The notes: generated by a model not told the origin, from the letters alone. 64,000 nucleotides of DNA from Epiperipatus broadwayi (GCA_028023455.1 JAQFVV010006355.1:498001-562000), one strand, 5' to 3'; shown: positions 48,140 to 61,130, numbered from the stretch's first letter. Numbers and translations are program-made.

Positions 48140-48435
48140 GAGCATTCCATCATCATATTTTCAATTGGATGGATGGTTGAAGAGTTGGAGTGTGGAGTAG
48201 ATTGAAGCCTGTCCATTAAAGTATGAGGTTTGGTTATCTTAATATATATCTGAACACTTATAGCATATATGTGTAGAGATGGTAATCTGGACCAACTGAT
48301 GATTGCTGGTTTAGCATGAAATACATATATTGGTGATTATTTATCTTTCAACATATGTGTGTTCGAGTGTATCAGTGTTATGAGATAGTGTGGAGAGTGG
48401 TGGGTCATGTGAAAGTCTGTGTTCATATATCCTAT
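48140..48435 (+). repeat. Diverged extra unit of the family-4 repeat
   Basis: AATCTGGACCAACTGATGAT and GCTGGTTTAGCATGAAA near 48286-48323 parallel the 47.63-kb unit (GGATCTGGGTCAACTGATGA, GTGCTGGTTCAGCATAAAA). Divergence is greater than between the two tandem units. It is separated from them by unrelated AT-rich sequence. Confidence 0.5.
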
Positions 48436-48439
48436 ATAT

Positions 48440-50220
48440 TAATTTTAAATCATATATTTTAAAATATTGAAAAATATTATCTATTAAATAAATATTTAAT
48501 TATTTTAGAATTTATTTTAAATATTTATATATATATATATATATATTCTAATCTTGCCTTTGTGCATATTCACTTCCAGGCAATATAGTATTAAGTAAAA
48601 ATGGGTTAGCTCAGTTAATAATTACGTTTGTTTAAATGCAAATAATTAATAAATAAAATATTCTGCATTAATATTAAATGTTTCACTAACTTAAATTCAA
48701 AAATAAGAACAAGGTTTAGTTTATAAAATAAATAATAAATATTTATTATTATCATGAGACTTGGAAGAGAAAATACAGGTGACAAGAAAGATTACATTGA
48801 GCCAATATCCCACAGGATACTACCTCAATGGCATAAGAACACTATCCCCTCTTATTAGTATCTCCAATAAATAAACTTATAGTATTCTTACGACTTTAAT
48901 AAATCCTACTCTTTAAGATTAAATTAATAATTAAATCTTAATCTCTTATTCATCATAATTTAGCTCAATAAAATCTGAGGTTCATAAAATTGTTCTAAGT
49001 TAATTTAAAAATCACTGTAGTAAAACATGAGAAGGGATTTTTATGTCATACTCTACTACACTTAAACTAATAATAACAAATAATAATAATATTCTTCATT
49101 GTATGAACTAATTTTATAAGTCTTTTCTTCATTATAATTTTTATTACTATAATAAAATAATAAAATACTATCATATAATCTTTTATCTTCCAATAATAAT
49201 ATAAGAAAAATGTGGTAGCATTTATAATCTGACAAATAAAGGTGTGTGGCAACTAATAGCATATAATTCAATATAACATTATGATAACTAATTTATTACC
49301 ATAAGATAATGTAAAAATATGATTACTTAAATAAATAAATACCAAAAAAATATTCGAATTATTAAATAATTCTTTATTTATCTCTGTGCAAAATTATATG
49401 TTTGTTTCTGTTATTCTGGGTATCTCATGCAGTGTAATGGGAAAATGAAACAGGACACACAAATTTTGAGAAACAAATTTAACAAAGTTTATTATTAGCA
49501 ATAAAATAAAATAAACATTTTATTTACAATATTTACATTGGATATCCTCAATATACACCATTCTACATTTTTATTACTTAGTTATTAAACAATCTAGAAT
49601 TTATTTGTCTTCATTCTGATTTAAAATAATAATAATAAAATACCATTTTATTTATCTCTTTCTAATTAAACTTATAATAAATTACATTTATTTATTTTTT
49701 ATTAAAAAATATATCCTATCCTTAAATATTATTTAACTATACTTTTCTTTCTAAAAAACATCCATAGAAACATGCTACGGAAAAACATAAAAATAACATT
49801 ATCGTGAGTATGGATTTTAAAAATAAACAATTTTCACTTTGCAATGTTAAAAGATGTCATATAAAATATCTACTAATAATTTATTACTAGATTTTGTGGA
49901 TATTGTTGTTCACTACATTATGTTTATTAAATATAACATATCCCCGATTTAATATTACTTTAATACTATATAGTTGTAATTACCAATAGATTCTCTATTA
50001 TTTAATAAATACAAAATTATACCTATGTTTATTATTTATATTGTTTTACTTTATAACATATTTTTAAAAATATACAATACATATTTTAAAACAAAATAAA
50101 CCATTTAAAAGTTATTTAGCATTTTAAAGAACAACTTTGTTTTATATACTTTATTCTTGAAATTTTATTTTATTTCCAAAATAAATCCAAAACATATTTT
50201 ATGATTCTTTTCCCTTTTAG
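48440..50220. other. Very AT-rich spacer, probable intron
   Basis: No gene or bounded repeat; (AT)n tracts near 48521-48546. It ends in a strong polypyrimidine acceptor, TTCTTTTCCCTTTTAG, at 50220. Confidence 0.4.
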
Positions 50221-50270
50221 GGATCCATTGGATTTTCAGTTCCAATTTATACAAATTCTACTTCTTCTAA
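50221..50270 (+). CDS. Candidate short exon, possible extracellular loop of the SLC5 transporter
   Basis: A 50-nt segment between acceptor TTTTCCCTTTTAG and donor GTAAATG. Starting in phase 0 it reads GSIGFSVPIYTNSTSS plus AA, which joins with the T of the next candidate exon to make Asn. It is Ser/Thr/Asn-rich with an N-x-S/T sequon, plausible for the loop that follows the SLC5A8-type FANS helix. Family similarity over this loop is weak, and the exon that should encode the intervening helix was not found. It rests on splice signals and phase, not on homology. Confidence 0.35.
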
Positions 50271-51447
50271 GTAAATGAACTTATCTCATTCAAACGATAG
50301 CATATCTTAAACTCTAAATTATCTATTATTTCTTTTCAAATATATCATACTGAACAATGTAGTTACATTGGAAATCTAGATAGCGAATCGATGAGTAGGA
50401 AAGGAAGCAAAACTAAAGTATAACTCATAGCATATATAAAAAAATATCATGGCACAGTGTATCTATAAGAAATAGAGGCCTGACCTAGTCCAAAGTTCTC
50501 CAATACTATTAGTGATGTCAAGCTATTCCTTCAGCTTTATTAAAACATCAATACTTGAAGAAAATAAACACTATCCAAAGTAAATATGTCAGTTACAGGG
50601 CACTGTTAGCTGTACTGAATATCCATGAAGATTATAAAATATTATTCATATTCCCTCATCACATCCTATTATAACATCATCTTGGGTTCATGTTTACCAT
50701 ATTACTACCAAGCCACTATCTTATCATTATTTCTAAAGATTTATCACATCTTACATCGACAAAATAACTATCTTGCATATTCAAAACAATAAATAAAATT
50801 CATTTATAATTAGAGTGATCTCACTGATCCACAAGAAAAGTCTGCTTACTTTCTTATTCTATATTCTAAAACCTTTATAAACTAATCATATAAATACTTG
50901 AACATCCAATAATATGAAAGTTTTTAAAAGAATCACAGCAATATTTATTATCATATTGTGTTATATTACTAGTATAACATTATAGTATGCATATTCCCAA
51001 AATAAATCCTAGTCTCATAATTTTAAAGTGTTGTACAAAATGCATTTATATATAATTAAACATTTATACTTCCATTCATTATAATTAATAGTCAATCTAA
51101 AAAGAAAACAAAATATACATCATAAAATATCTGGTCATCACTTTTTGCAGTCTTCTTTTCCATCCACTTTTAGATACATTGCAATACATGAAAACACATC
51201 CATACCTTTATTTAAAATGTTCTTATTTAAATTATTAAATTATTATATTATAGGATTTTAATATTATCAATAAATTAATGTTCGCGTTCTTACACTTATA
51301 AACCAGAAAATTTACATTTAAAATAAATAGTAATAAATGAAAATAATATTTACATAACTTCAGCTGAAAACGAATGTTTTTTTTTATAAGTCCGAATATT
51401 TCCATTTTTTTCCTCAAAAGCTTTTTTTTTTATGTTCTCTTCAAAAG

Positions 51448-51504
51448 TAATTCTACAAACTCCCCCATTGTTATGCCGATGAACAAGACAATACGTTTCC
51501 TGCA
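51448..51504 (+). CDS. Candidate short exon following 50221-50270, phase compatible
   Basis: Acceptor TTTTATGTTCTCTTCAAAAG precedes it, and the donor is a consensus GTAAGT at 51505. The 57 nt complete the split Asn codon and read NSTNSPIVMPMNKTIRFL with two bases left over. It is an island of ordinary codon composition in very AT-rich DNA. Two more N-glycosylation sequons (NST, NKT) fit an extracellular loop. The opposite strand is also open here (KRIVLFIGITMGEFV..., with ACTTACTGCAG as acceptor), so the coding strand is not certain. Confidence 0.35.
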
Positions 51505-54500
51505 GTAAGTGTCATCCAAACTTCCAGCATAAAAATCTCAGGTTTAAAAAAAAATGAATAATAAAAAATATTACGACATCTTAAAAATCTTGAAAATTAA
51601 AGAAAACAATCACCAATCGATTCTGAAATAGTTAATAGAATAATAGTTTATGACTTCTATAGTCCAGAAGGATGATTATTAAAATTATAATACTAAAAAT
51701 AATCCTGTGAAGCTTCTATAGGTGTATTGATGCATGATATCTCTTTAGCTTAGCTTGAATTATCCGGATAAACTTTTATGCAATACTTATTTCCATAATT
51801 CCACATTTTATTTATTAATATGTTCATTTCTTTATAGGTTTCTTCTTCAAGGAAATTTATTGTTATTTATTACATATTCAGAGATTTTTCTCATCTTAAA
51901 TTATCATATTTTAAAACTATTTTATATATGTGTATTACCCCTCTATATGCCTTAGGTTTTTTTATAACATACGCTTTTCTAAATATTTTTCCGTAAGTCT
52001 TTTCTTAAAATAATTTCTTAAGGATATAACATTTATTCTTATAACATGATATTTCCATAAATTTATTAAAAAGTATACTTGTCCTATTGTTTATTAATAT
52101 TGGACATGACTCTCTTGTTATATAAAATAACGCGTCTTTACTTTTAATCGGCATACAGTTTTTCTAATGAGTTTCTCTTACAATGTCCATAAAATTAATT
52201 TATTCATTTTAATAGTCCTCTTGTTCAATATTATTGAAACTGCATCAACAAATATTATATTCATTTTTAAAATATTATAAGTTGAATATGTTTTACTTAT
52301 TGGTATATCCATTTTATTATTGTGAAGTTATAATTTAGATTTTGACGAATACTACTGATAACGGGACTTTAAAAAATTAGCAAGGCATATTAAATGAAGT
52401 TATTATTAATATTTTTATTTTACATTCTCTTTTTGCAAATACTTTTAAAATAATAACCTATTAGCTTTGCAAATAAAATTGTATGAGAGTACTAAAAAAT
52501 TCACTAAATAATAAAATTAAAAATTACTATCATCTTGATAGCTTCTGCTACCTTTAATATATAATTTTAAATCACCCTTGATATCTCCTGTGCAATCCAT
52601 ATTTATATCCTAGAAAATATGTCATTCTATTGGTTGATTCTTACTTTTGGTTTGATACCAAATTTGCATAATATTAGAAACTTACACAATTATATTTCAA
52701 AATAAAAAATATGACGTATTAAAACTTTAAAAAATATTACTTTGAAATATTACTTTCAAATCAATTATTACTTTACTAAATTACTTAAATATTTAAAAAG
52801 ACTTTTTAAAAGAATATTTAATAAATTATCCCACTTTTAATATTTAATTTGTCTAGTTTATTTTGAAACAAAATATTTAACTTTTTTCTTAACTGTACTC
52901 GTCTTTATTACATTATTTAAACATGTTATACGATAGTTAACTTAATATTTAATATTTGCTTTTATGATAGGTAATAATTATATCCAATTCTATAATGCAA
53001 TTTTTAAAATATTTTAAACTTGATTAATCTAAATACTAGCAAGCAAGTGTGTATAAACATATATTAATATACGAATCACATGACTAATAGCCAAGACAGA
53101 TTATCCAATTTTTCTGTCTGGGAATAATAATAAATTGCTACACTTATTTTATTAAATAAAATAATACAATTATATAAAATTTGGAAGAATAATTTAGAAA
53201 ATATAAAATTAAATACAACTTTCACTACCATAAAACTTACTTTTTAAAATATACGACATTAATTATGATTATTAAATATAATTTATAAAAATAAATACAA
53301 CATTTATTTAACTACAAGTTTGAAATTATTAAAATTTGAACTTTTAAAACATACTTTTAAATATTTATAGCTGTATTTTTATTATGGCCAGCTTTTGCAA
53401 CCATATGAAATAATATTTTTAGCTTTATTTAACTATATAGAGTTATTCATTATAATTTTATGTGTTACATATTTCCGTTTAGCTTTAAATTGTACTTTAA
53501 GATATTATTAACAAAATAAAATTAACACATCAAGAGAACATATTCTAAAATTTAAAATTTTTAATAATTTACTGTGGTGAGCCAATTCTGATCTATAGAA
53601 AAGGGCACAATATATAACTATTTCTGTGTTCATTTCTTCTTTCTATTATAAACTTTAAATATATTTGCACCCTCACACACTATCAAGACTATTCATTCAT
53701 GATATTTTGACCATGAAATAGCCTGTCTCTATATATGTGATATTATGCCATTAATTATCTTTTATAATATTTTCTGTTTTATTAAAATTATAAGCATCTG
53801 TCATTTTTTAATTAACATACTATAACACAACATTTATATGTCCTACATGGGGAATATAAGCAAAGTATTGTGATATAATGTTAGTAATATTTAGTAACAT
53901 ACAAGTCATTAATATATTAGTACTACTAATTTATTTGTATTTTAAAGATACATTTTTATTGAATTTTTTTATGTCTTTAAAGACAAAATAATTGCTTTTT
54001 TAAAAAATACTATGCAACAAATATAACAAGACAACTATAAAAACTTAGCAAAACAGTAAGAATTATGCTGTTTAACTGTATATTTTTGCATGGAGTAAAA
54101 CTCCATTTGACAAAAATTATAACTAAAATCTAAGTTTCTGAATTGCTTATATTATTCAAAAATTTGCTAAGATTATTGTTCACATATTTCATTTCCATCA
54201 TTTATGAAACTGTGCACATTATAAAAAAAAATATATGCTTTACAAAAAAGGGGCTATTTTTTAAGTAGAAGAAAAACTTAGCACAAGTTTATTATAATGG
54301 AAAACATTTAAAATTAGATTTGTTTTTTTTTCCATACATAAATAAACAATGATTGGAATTCTACTTGCATTATTATATTTTATGACATCAAATTTCATTC
54401 AGCTAGGAATTAAATTGAATGTCAGCAAATATCTTTAAAAATTAATTTAACTACTATCCAATTAAAAGTTATAATAAACTATTAATTTGCTATCCCAGAT

Positions 54501-55039
54501 TTATACCACATGCATTCACACTATATAGCTTTAGTTGAAAACAATGGAAATGTATTAACTTAAAATCCATATAATTATATTGCTTCTCAATGTAGGCTAC
54601 TCTAATTATTACAGCTTGCTAAGTGTATTGGAGAATAAGTATTTAAATGGACATTATAAAATATCCATAAACGAGTATCTAAATAAAGAAGCTTATTCAA
54701 TAATTAATAACAATAAATTCTAGCTGAACTGAAAAAAAAAAAAAACTTTTCTTCAAAGCTTGACTTCACATGGATTTTTATCAACTTTCCAAATTGTGAT
54801 AAATTTATGTTAGTCACTCAAAATAGATTATTTAAGGTTAAATATTTGTCATATAGCATCAAGTGAGCTCTCAATATTTTGTAGTTTTATAATATTTTAA
54901 TATCCACATAGAACAGAGTAACTGTTTTAAAAAAATGTAATTGAAGTACAACAAGTTGGAAGATATTTTGAATATAGTTGAATAATGAAATAAAAAGTAT
55001 TTCCAAAACAGTGAAGGTGATGTTTTTAGAAGCCAAATA
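51505..55039. other. Very AT-rich spacer, no gene recognised; probable intron
   Basis: No family resemblance on either strand. The transporter exons for the final transmembrane helices, expected here, were not identified. Short open stretches such as 51755-51955 are low-complexity. Confidence 0.4.
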
Positions 55040-55056
55040 ACTTTTGAAGATAGTTT

Positions 55057-55166
55057 TTTTTTCTCATATGTCATAGCATCGGCCGGGACGCGAACCCACA
55101 ACCGTCTGCAACCAACTACTTGCTTGCAAGGCGGATGTGATGACCTCTCGGCTAACAACGCTTGAC
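55057..55166 (-). mobile_element. tRNA-derived SINE with 17-bp target-site duplication
   Basis: On the minus strand: TGTCAAGCGTTGTTAGCC, box A GCCGAGAGGTCATCACATCC, a long anticodon/variable region with CCTTGCAAGCAAGTAG, box B GTGGGTTCGCGTCCCGG, then GATGCTATGACATATGAG and poly-A. The duplication ACTTTTGAAGATAGTTT occurs at 55040-55056 and 55167-55183 without mismatch, so the insertion is young. CpGs are retained, which also suggests youth. The apparent ORF at 54871-55158 merely crosses this element. Confidence 0.9.
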
Positions 55167-55907
55167 ACTTTTGAAGATAGTTTGTAGCTTTTCCAAATCA
55201 AATTACAGTAAAAAAAAAAAAACTTCTTACCCATTTTAAATAAAATAAAACACCATGTTTTCTTTAGAAAATTAAATTATTTTCTAAAGAATCATGAAAT
55301 AGTTTCTCTTTTCAAGTTCTGGAAAAGCAGCAAACAACTTTTTAAACTTCAAGAGGCTATTTATTTATTTTCACTCTGACTAATTTTTTATCATAAACAA
55401 CATTATGTTATAGGAATTGTATAAGTTTACAAATAGTTAAAAGAATTATTTTATTTTTAGAAGAAAAAAAATGATTCAGAAAAAAAAAATGATTCGGTTG
55501 TTTTAATGTTGCTGATATATGCACAGACTGAAAAATTTATTCGATATATTTAATTGTAAAAATAAATATTTAAAAACTTATTTTAATAAATATTTAGTAA
55601 GTTTTTTCATGAAAGTCAGGTTGAGATTAGTTAGGAGACAATATAAATATGCATTAACATTTTATTATCATTGGGAGAAGTTTGCCATTGTTTGGCATCC
55701 TAAAAACATGATTTATTTAACTCTTTTTACTTTTTTATGACTACTTTATACACTTTACAGATTTTTTGCTACTAAAACGTTTAGAGAACGATTTTTTTAT
55801 ATACCTATACCCTGCTTAGCACAGGACCTTTATGTAAAGATTCATCATAGTTGACATTATCAATTTGTACCTACTATTTTGATTTACATCTTATTCTACA
55901 CTTTAGC

Positions 55908-56381
55908 TAAAAATTGACAAACTATGGCGCATGAGCTAATTGTGGTTCTTATGGATCAATTTTTAAATAAATATTTTGATGATTTTAGATGAAAAATATA
56001 CATTATACTGTCGTTTCTTGAATTCAGCCATATTATAGAAAATAATTATTATATATGATGAATATTTAAATATTAGAAATTTTTTAATAAATCGAACAAT
56101 CAAAGTAGTTTTTATTTATTTATTTATTTTTAAGATAATTTTTATTTTCATTAGGGTATGTATGGATTTTACTATGTTCTATTACTAAAATAAATGTTCA
56201 AATATATTCACAGCCATTCAAAAATTAATATTTATCAGGGACATGTTTTTCACTTCTTTTCTTGTGGCTTTTTAATGTGAGAAAGAAGAAGATAAACTCT
56301 CTTCTTGAAGTTCTTTTATGGGGGAAGGAGGGGAAATCTAAACAAAATGACTCTTTGGATTAAAAAGTTTGCCGATCCCTG
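55908..56381. mobile_element. Degraded hAT-type non-autonomous DNA transposon
   Basis: The right end GTTTGCCGATCCCTG (56367-56381) is the textbook inner-to-outer terminus of many hAT elements (CAGGGATCGGCAAAC in reverse complement). The left end TAAAAATTGACAAAC (55908-55922), followed by TATGGCGCATGAGC, is its decayed partner. Nine of 15 positions match and all six differences are transitions. The interior is AT-rich with no transposase. The expected 8-bp target duplication is not recognisable (ACTTTAGC versus GCTATAAG). Confidence 0.6.
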
Positions 56382-56969
56382 GCTATAAGGATCACAATAT
56401 ATATATATATGGTGGCCATCTTATAAGATTGATGATATCATAAAATAGTGATTTTATATCATCCTAAAGAAAAATGGTAACATTCATGCTAAAAATCTCC
56501 AATACAGAATTTATTCATTATAGATAGCAATATTATACAGCAGTTTTTGATTATAAAAGAAAAATATGATTAATGTACAGTAGCTTAATTTTCATCCAGT
56601 GTCATTACAAGACAACAAATACATTATTAATTAATGACATTTAAAATAATTTTTAACAACTGTAATATTAAAAGAAACCACTTCATTCAGTATAATACAT
56701 AATCAAAAGCCTATTTTGATGATGTCAACAACCAAACATATTAATATTATGTTTTTTAATGTGTATATTAGCTTAAAAGCTATAATTTCACTCATGTTTA
56801 TAAATTAAAATTCTTATTAATGGTATTTTGCTTGTAGCAAAAATTATAATTATTGTACAGTAATTGTAAAATTTAGTTACCACAACTAAGTTATTTTTAA
56901 AAAAAAAAATGAATTCATTTATTATGCAATCAAAGTCACTAAATAGAAGTGTAAAATATGATTTACTGT

Positions 56970-57690
56970 GCAATATTTGCTTAATTTTAAATCATAATAT
57001 CTAATCAGTTTCAGAGATATCCAAGCCAAAAAAGCAACATCAAAAATGTAAAAATATACAGTAGCAATAAAAAAAATATAAATTTCACCTCAACATAAAA
57101 CTAAAAATAAGTTTTGGTTATAATTAATTTTAAATTGTGTACTATATTATCTAAAATATTCAGTCAAGTAATTTTGAATTAAAATCTTCTAATGTAATTA
57201 AAATTTCTATTATCATTAAACTAAAATATTTTCAGTAAGAAAGAAAAGAAGAGAATAGTATGATTTTATGAATTTTGCAATTAATAATCTATTTTATATG
57301 ATGAAAAATTATTAAATATAAGTTAAATAATATTTGCTTGCTATATTTTAAGTCATAATCTCATAATTTATCTCAGAATATGCAAGACAACGGCATTATA
57401 GAAAACAAAAAATTGTACTATAAAAAATACAAATTTCATTCAGCATAAAACTAAAAATAAATTTTGATCATATATTATTAATAAATAATTTTAAATTGTG
57501 TGCTGTTATGTATTAGCTAAAATATTAAGTTGAGAATTGTTAAATTAAAGCCTTATGAACTATAATTTCAGTCAAATCAAAACTTTTTATTATTGTAAAT
57601 GTGTTTTATATTAAAAAAGGAAGGAGGGAGATAATTTTAAGCATTAGACATTTAATAATAAATTTTATATGATGAAAATGAAATTCTTAT
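56970..57690. repeat. Diverged tandem repeat, ~350-375 bp period, two copies
   Basis: Paired blocks: ATATTTGCTTAATTTTAAAT (56980) with ATATTTGCTTGCTATATTTT (57329); CATAAAACTAAAAATAAG (57097) with CATAAAACTAAAAATAAA (57443); TTTTAAATTGTGTACT (57129) with TTTTAAATTGTGTGCT (57489); TTTTATATGATGAAAA (57291) with TTTTATATGATGAAAA (57663). An old satellite-like duplication, similar in period to the 13.1-kb array but with no obvious sequence identity to it. Confidence 0.65.
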
Positions 57691-57994
57691 AAATTAAAGA
57701 AGTTTCATGCTTTTAATTTTATTTAAATGACATATTTATGCTATTACAATGTATTGTATTATTCAAAAAGTTGCAGCTCATTTCCAAAAAATGGTTACCA
57801 TGGGTAATAAAATGTGACATCTCATGTCATAAAAAATCCCATAGTAATGTATTTGTATATGAAGTTCTGTTAATTTAGAACTATATAGTTTGTACTGTAA
57901 AAAAAGGCAAATATTTATTACAATATGCAAAGATTAGATACATTTCTTTCTTTTTAATATGTCAGGATTTTTATTTTTTCAAATTTAACTGCAG

Positions 57995-58149
57995 AATTGG
58001 GTTGTGATAATGTACCGGTCAAAAAGAAGCCAACACATCAACAAACCCAAACTCAAAGTCAGATTCAAACTCAGGCGGTTCAAACTGAATTCAAACCAAC
58101 TCATGAGCTCAGATCAAATCAATGGATGACATATATCGATGGTACATGA
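57995..58149 (+). CDS. Candidate terminal exon, Gln/Thr-rich cytoplasmic tail
   Basis: Acceptor CAAATTTAACTGCAG ends at 57994. After two bases completing a split codon, the frame reads LGCDNVPVKKKPTHQQTQTQ, continues as a Gln/Thr-rich stretch, then THELRSNQWMTYIDGT and TGA at 58147-58149. This is a compositional island, less AT-rich than its flanks. AATAAA follows at 58222-58227. Basic residues followed by a polar tail would suit the C-terminus of an SLC5 symporter, and it lies on the right strand and side, but there is no direct homology to prove the link. The same frame is open again after the stop for about 50 codons, so an alternative is a degraded element reading frame with one stop. Confidence 0.35.
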
Positions 58150-58221
58150 CTATGCACCAAGGAACTAGCTCAACGGATGATGATGATTAATGAGACCCTT
58201 GATTTAACTCTAATGAAGTAT

Positions 58222-58227
58222 AATAAA
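58222..58227 (+). promoter_or_regulatory. Possible polyadenylation signal AATAAA
   Basis: AATAAA about 75 bp downstream of the stop codon of the candidate terminal exon. In sequence this AT-rich the hexamer is common, so it is supportive only. Confidence 0.3.
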
Positions 58228-58289
58228 ATAACTAAGAATCTTTATAAGTCAACTCATATATATATATGTTCGGGTTGCCAATACAGACA

Positions 58290-61130
58290 GTGAGCATTAA
58301 TATTAAAATAATTTGAATAAAAAAGAAAGTTAAAAAAAACCAAATGTGTTAATAAAATGTTTAATAATAATTATAATTTTGTTCAACTTTTAGATTGTGA
58401 TTATATAGATTACCTCTAGTCTTTAAATGGAATTTGTAATTACAACAAGAATGGCAGTCCTCATTATATGCCAATACTATTATGCAATATTCTGGAATGA
58501 TTATATATGTCTATGCCCTGACAAGTAAATAAAGGTAGATAAAGGTATTTGGCTGTGACAGGAATTATGATTCAAATTCTAAAGGAAAGAATGTGAGATT
58601 TATTTTCACATTCGTAAATCAATTCACAAAGAGCAAGATGCATATTTAGGGCATAACTTTAATATTTAATAAAAAAACTTACTTAATTATAAATAAATAT
58701 GAATTTGTTCGACTTTAATAAAATCAATTCATCACGATTTACGAGCATTAGAGCGGGCTTTACTGGAACTGAGAAATAAACGGTACTGACGACCTATGAG
58801 CTATAAAATTAAATATGAGAAATAATGGCTTTGTCGGTGATTTAAGAAAACAGCAGGGTGGCTTGTGTTTTACAAGTCTTTACTACCCTTTTGAAGGAGA
58901 TATGGAACACAGGGGAAACCAGGTCGAGTCATAGCTACAAACCTTTGGTGTTCCAAATATAAAAATGAGCAAGTGAGGAAGTGCTTTCTTCCTATTTATT
59001 AAAATAACATGAAGATCACCAATGACAAGCTTACGAAGCATGAGATGGCTTGCGTCAGCAACGTTCGGAAAATGATGACTTGGTAATCATCATATTTAAA
59101 TAATAAAACCCATTTTATATAAAGAATGCTCTACGTGATGACCTGATCAAGTTAAATTAAAGTCAAGCGTGCTTTAATCAAAAAGTATTCAATGCAATTA
59201 GAAATTATATTAATTATGCCCTAAATCTCATGCTCTTCCTGAATATTAATAGAAAGTATAAAATTTGAATTAGAATATATTTGTTTAATTCCTTTATCGA
59301 CCTTTTTGTGAAACAATATATTAACATGAATAAATAGATATTATAAACTCAGTAAAGTGGCCGGGAGCATAGGTTAGAAATTGAGCTAATAATTTATTAT
59401 TATTAGCCATTAATAAAAATAGCAAAAATTGTATAAATCCTTCAACTCAATAATTAATAGAACTGTATCCAATGAGTTCTCATGGGTAAGAATTACTATA
59501 AAAATTAATATAATATTATTTATCAAGGCAAATGCAATGAAGGAAATTATTATCGAGTTGAAGTTTTACTGGCGTATAATAAAAATAAAAGACATTAATA
59601 ATCATCTCAAATATATAATAAGGTTAAATAAATGAACCGCCATCGTAATAAAAGAGAAAGTTAACAAATATTAAATTTAAAGACTAGAGATTGATAGAGA
59701 ATTACTACATAATTTAAAATAGCATTAATACATTAAGGAAAGAGAAGAGCTTTTAACAGTACTTAATTTAAAGGTAGTGTAAAATAAAGTTCGAAGACCG
59801 GTGAGAAAGTAATGGTTCATATAAGAAAGATATTACCATTTCTTCATGGTTGGCTCCTTAAATTACACATTCGGCAGCTTACGATTGGTATATGAATTTT
59901 TATATTACAGCCACATTGAAGATTTTCAGGGGACTTCAGGAACTGTAGTCAGACTCCTGAAGTTAAGCCCCCCCCCCCCACCATGGTAGAAACACTATTT
60001 TACTTCATAATTTAACTGGGCAGCTTCTTCTCTAATGAAATATATATGGCTTCTCTTAATGAGGAATAATAGCTGCTTGGACACTTTTCCTGGGCTCTTT
60101 ATACTGTATCTGATGCCTTGAGGCTAGCGCTTCTTTCCTAATCAATCTTACAAAAATTTACTAGTTATTTTTAGATACATTCCTTCGATAAGGCTTTCAA
60201 ACTCATTAACTTGAATTCATTTTCTAATTAGAAAATGAATTTTTAAAATCAGAAAATGATTTTAATTAGGACCGTCCTTACATTTTAAATACTTATCTTT
60301 TTTCTAATTAATAAAAAACTTTAGCCATTGTTTTGGAAAGGGAAAATCTGAAAGCTTATCGAAAGAATGTAGCTTTTAATCACTAAAAATTTAACATAAA
60401 TTATTTAAAAGTAAAATAAACATTCCCGACGCAATGAAACTTTCGAACAATTATATATATTTAAATATTTATAAATATATACGCATAATCCACGCAGTTG
60501 TAATATATATAAATTCATGAATAATTTTATCATGAATTTATTAATAGCATTGATTAATTTAAACTCAAAGGAATTAATTTTAACACACATTTATAATAGT
60601 TTTTCTTTAAGGCAACTAGCGTGGACTGAACGTATAAAGCCCCACTGCATCGGAAATTCAAGGTTAGTACAAGGGTTTGAAGTTCGCTACATGTGAGAGA
60701 TCATGAAGCTAGGATCGAACTTAGATCTGACTGCTTCAATAATAAGCACATCATTGATAAATAACAAATCTTTATAATCATAACAGTACAGTTAATGAGA
60801 TATTAATAATATTGCTTTTTTTAATTCTAAATAATTTCACATAAATAATATAAGACTATGAAATTTAAAAAGATAAAACTTCACTATGGGATTTTTTTTT
60901 TCAGTGTAATAATTAACAATTTGCAGAAGAACACAAAAAATTGTCAACAGCAAGCTTGCTCTCCATTTCTCAGTCCATTTTTCTGTATATTTGCATAGTG
61001 CAACCAAACATTTTTTTCTAGTGGTATTGAATTTTTTTTGTTTTTTTAAAGTTTACAGCTACAGACATTTTCAACTGTAATCATAGTAGCAACTAGTATC
61101 ATTGAACATCACATCACTTCTTCAATCTAT
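58290..61130. other. Mixed-composition spacer, no gene recognised
   Basis: From about 58.70 to 59.08 kb the sequence is richer in G+C and has a semi-open frame on the plus strand (for example KKTAGWLVFYKSLLPF with stops), without family resemblance. A C12 homopolymer lies at 59968-59979. A tRNA-like box B (minus strand AAGTTCGATCCTAGC) occurs near 60720-60706, possibly a decayed SINE. A short perfect inverted repeat (CATTTTCTAATTAGAAAATG) is centred near 60228. Confidence 0.4.
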
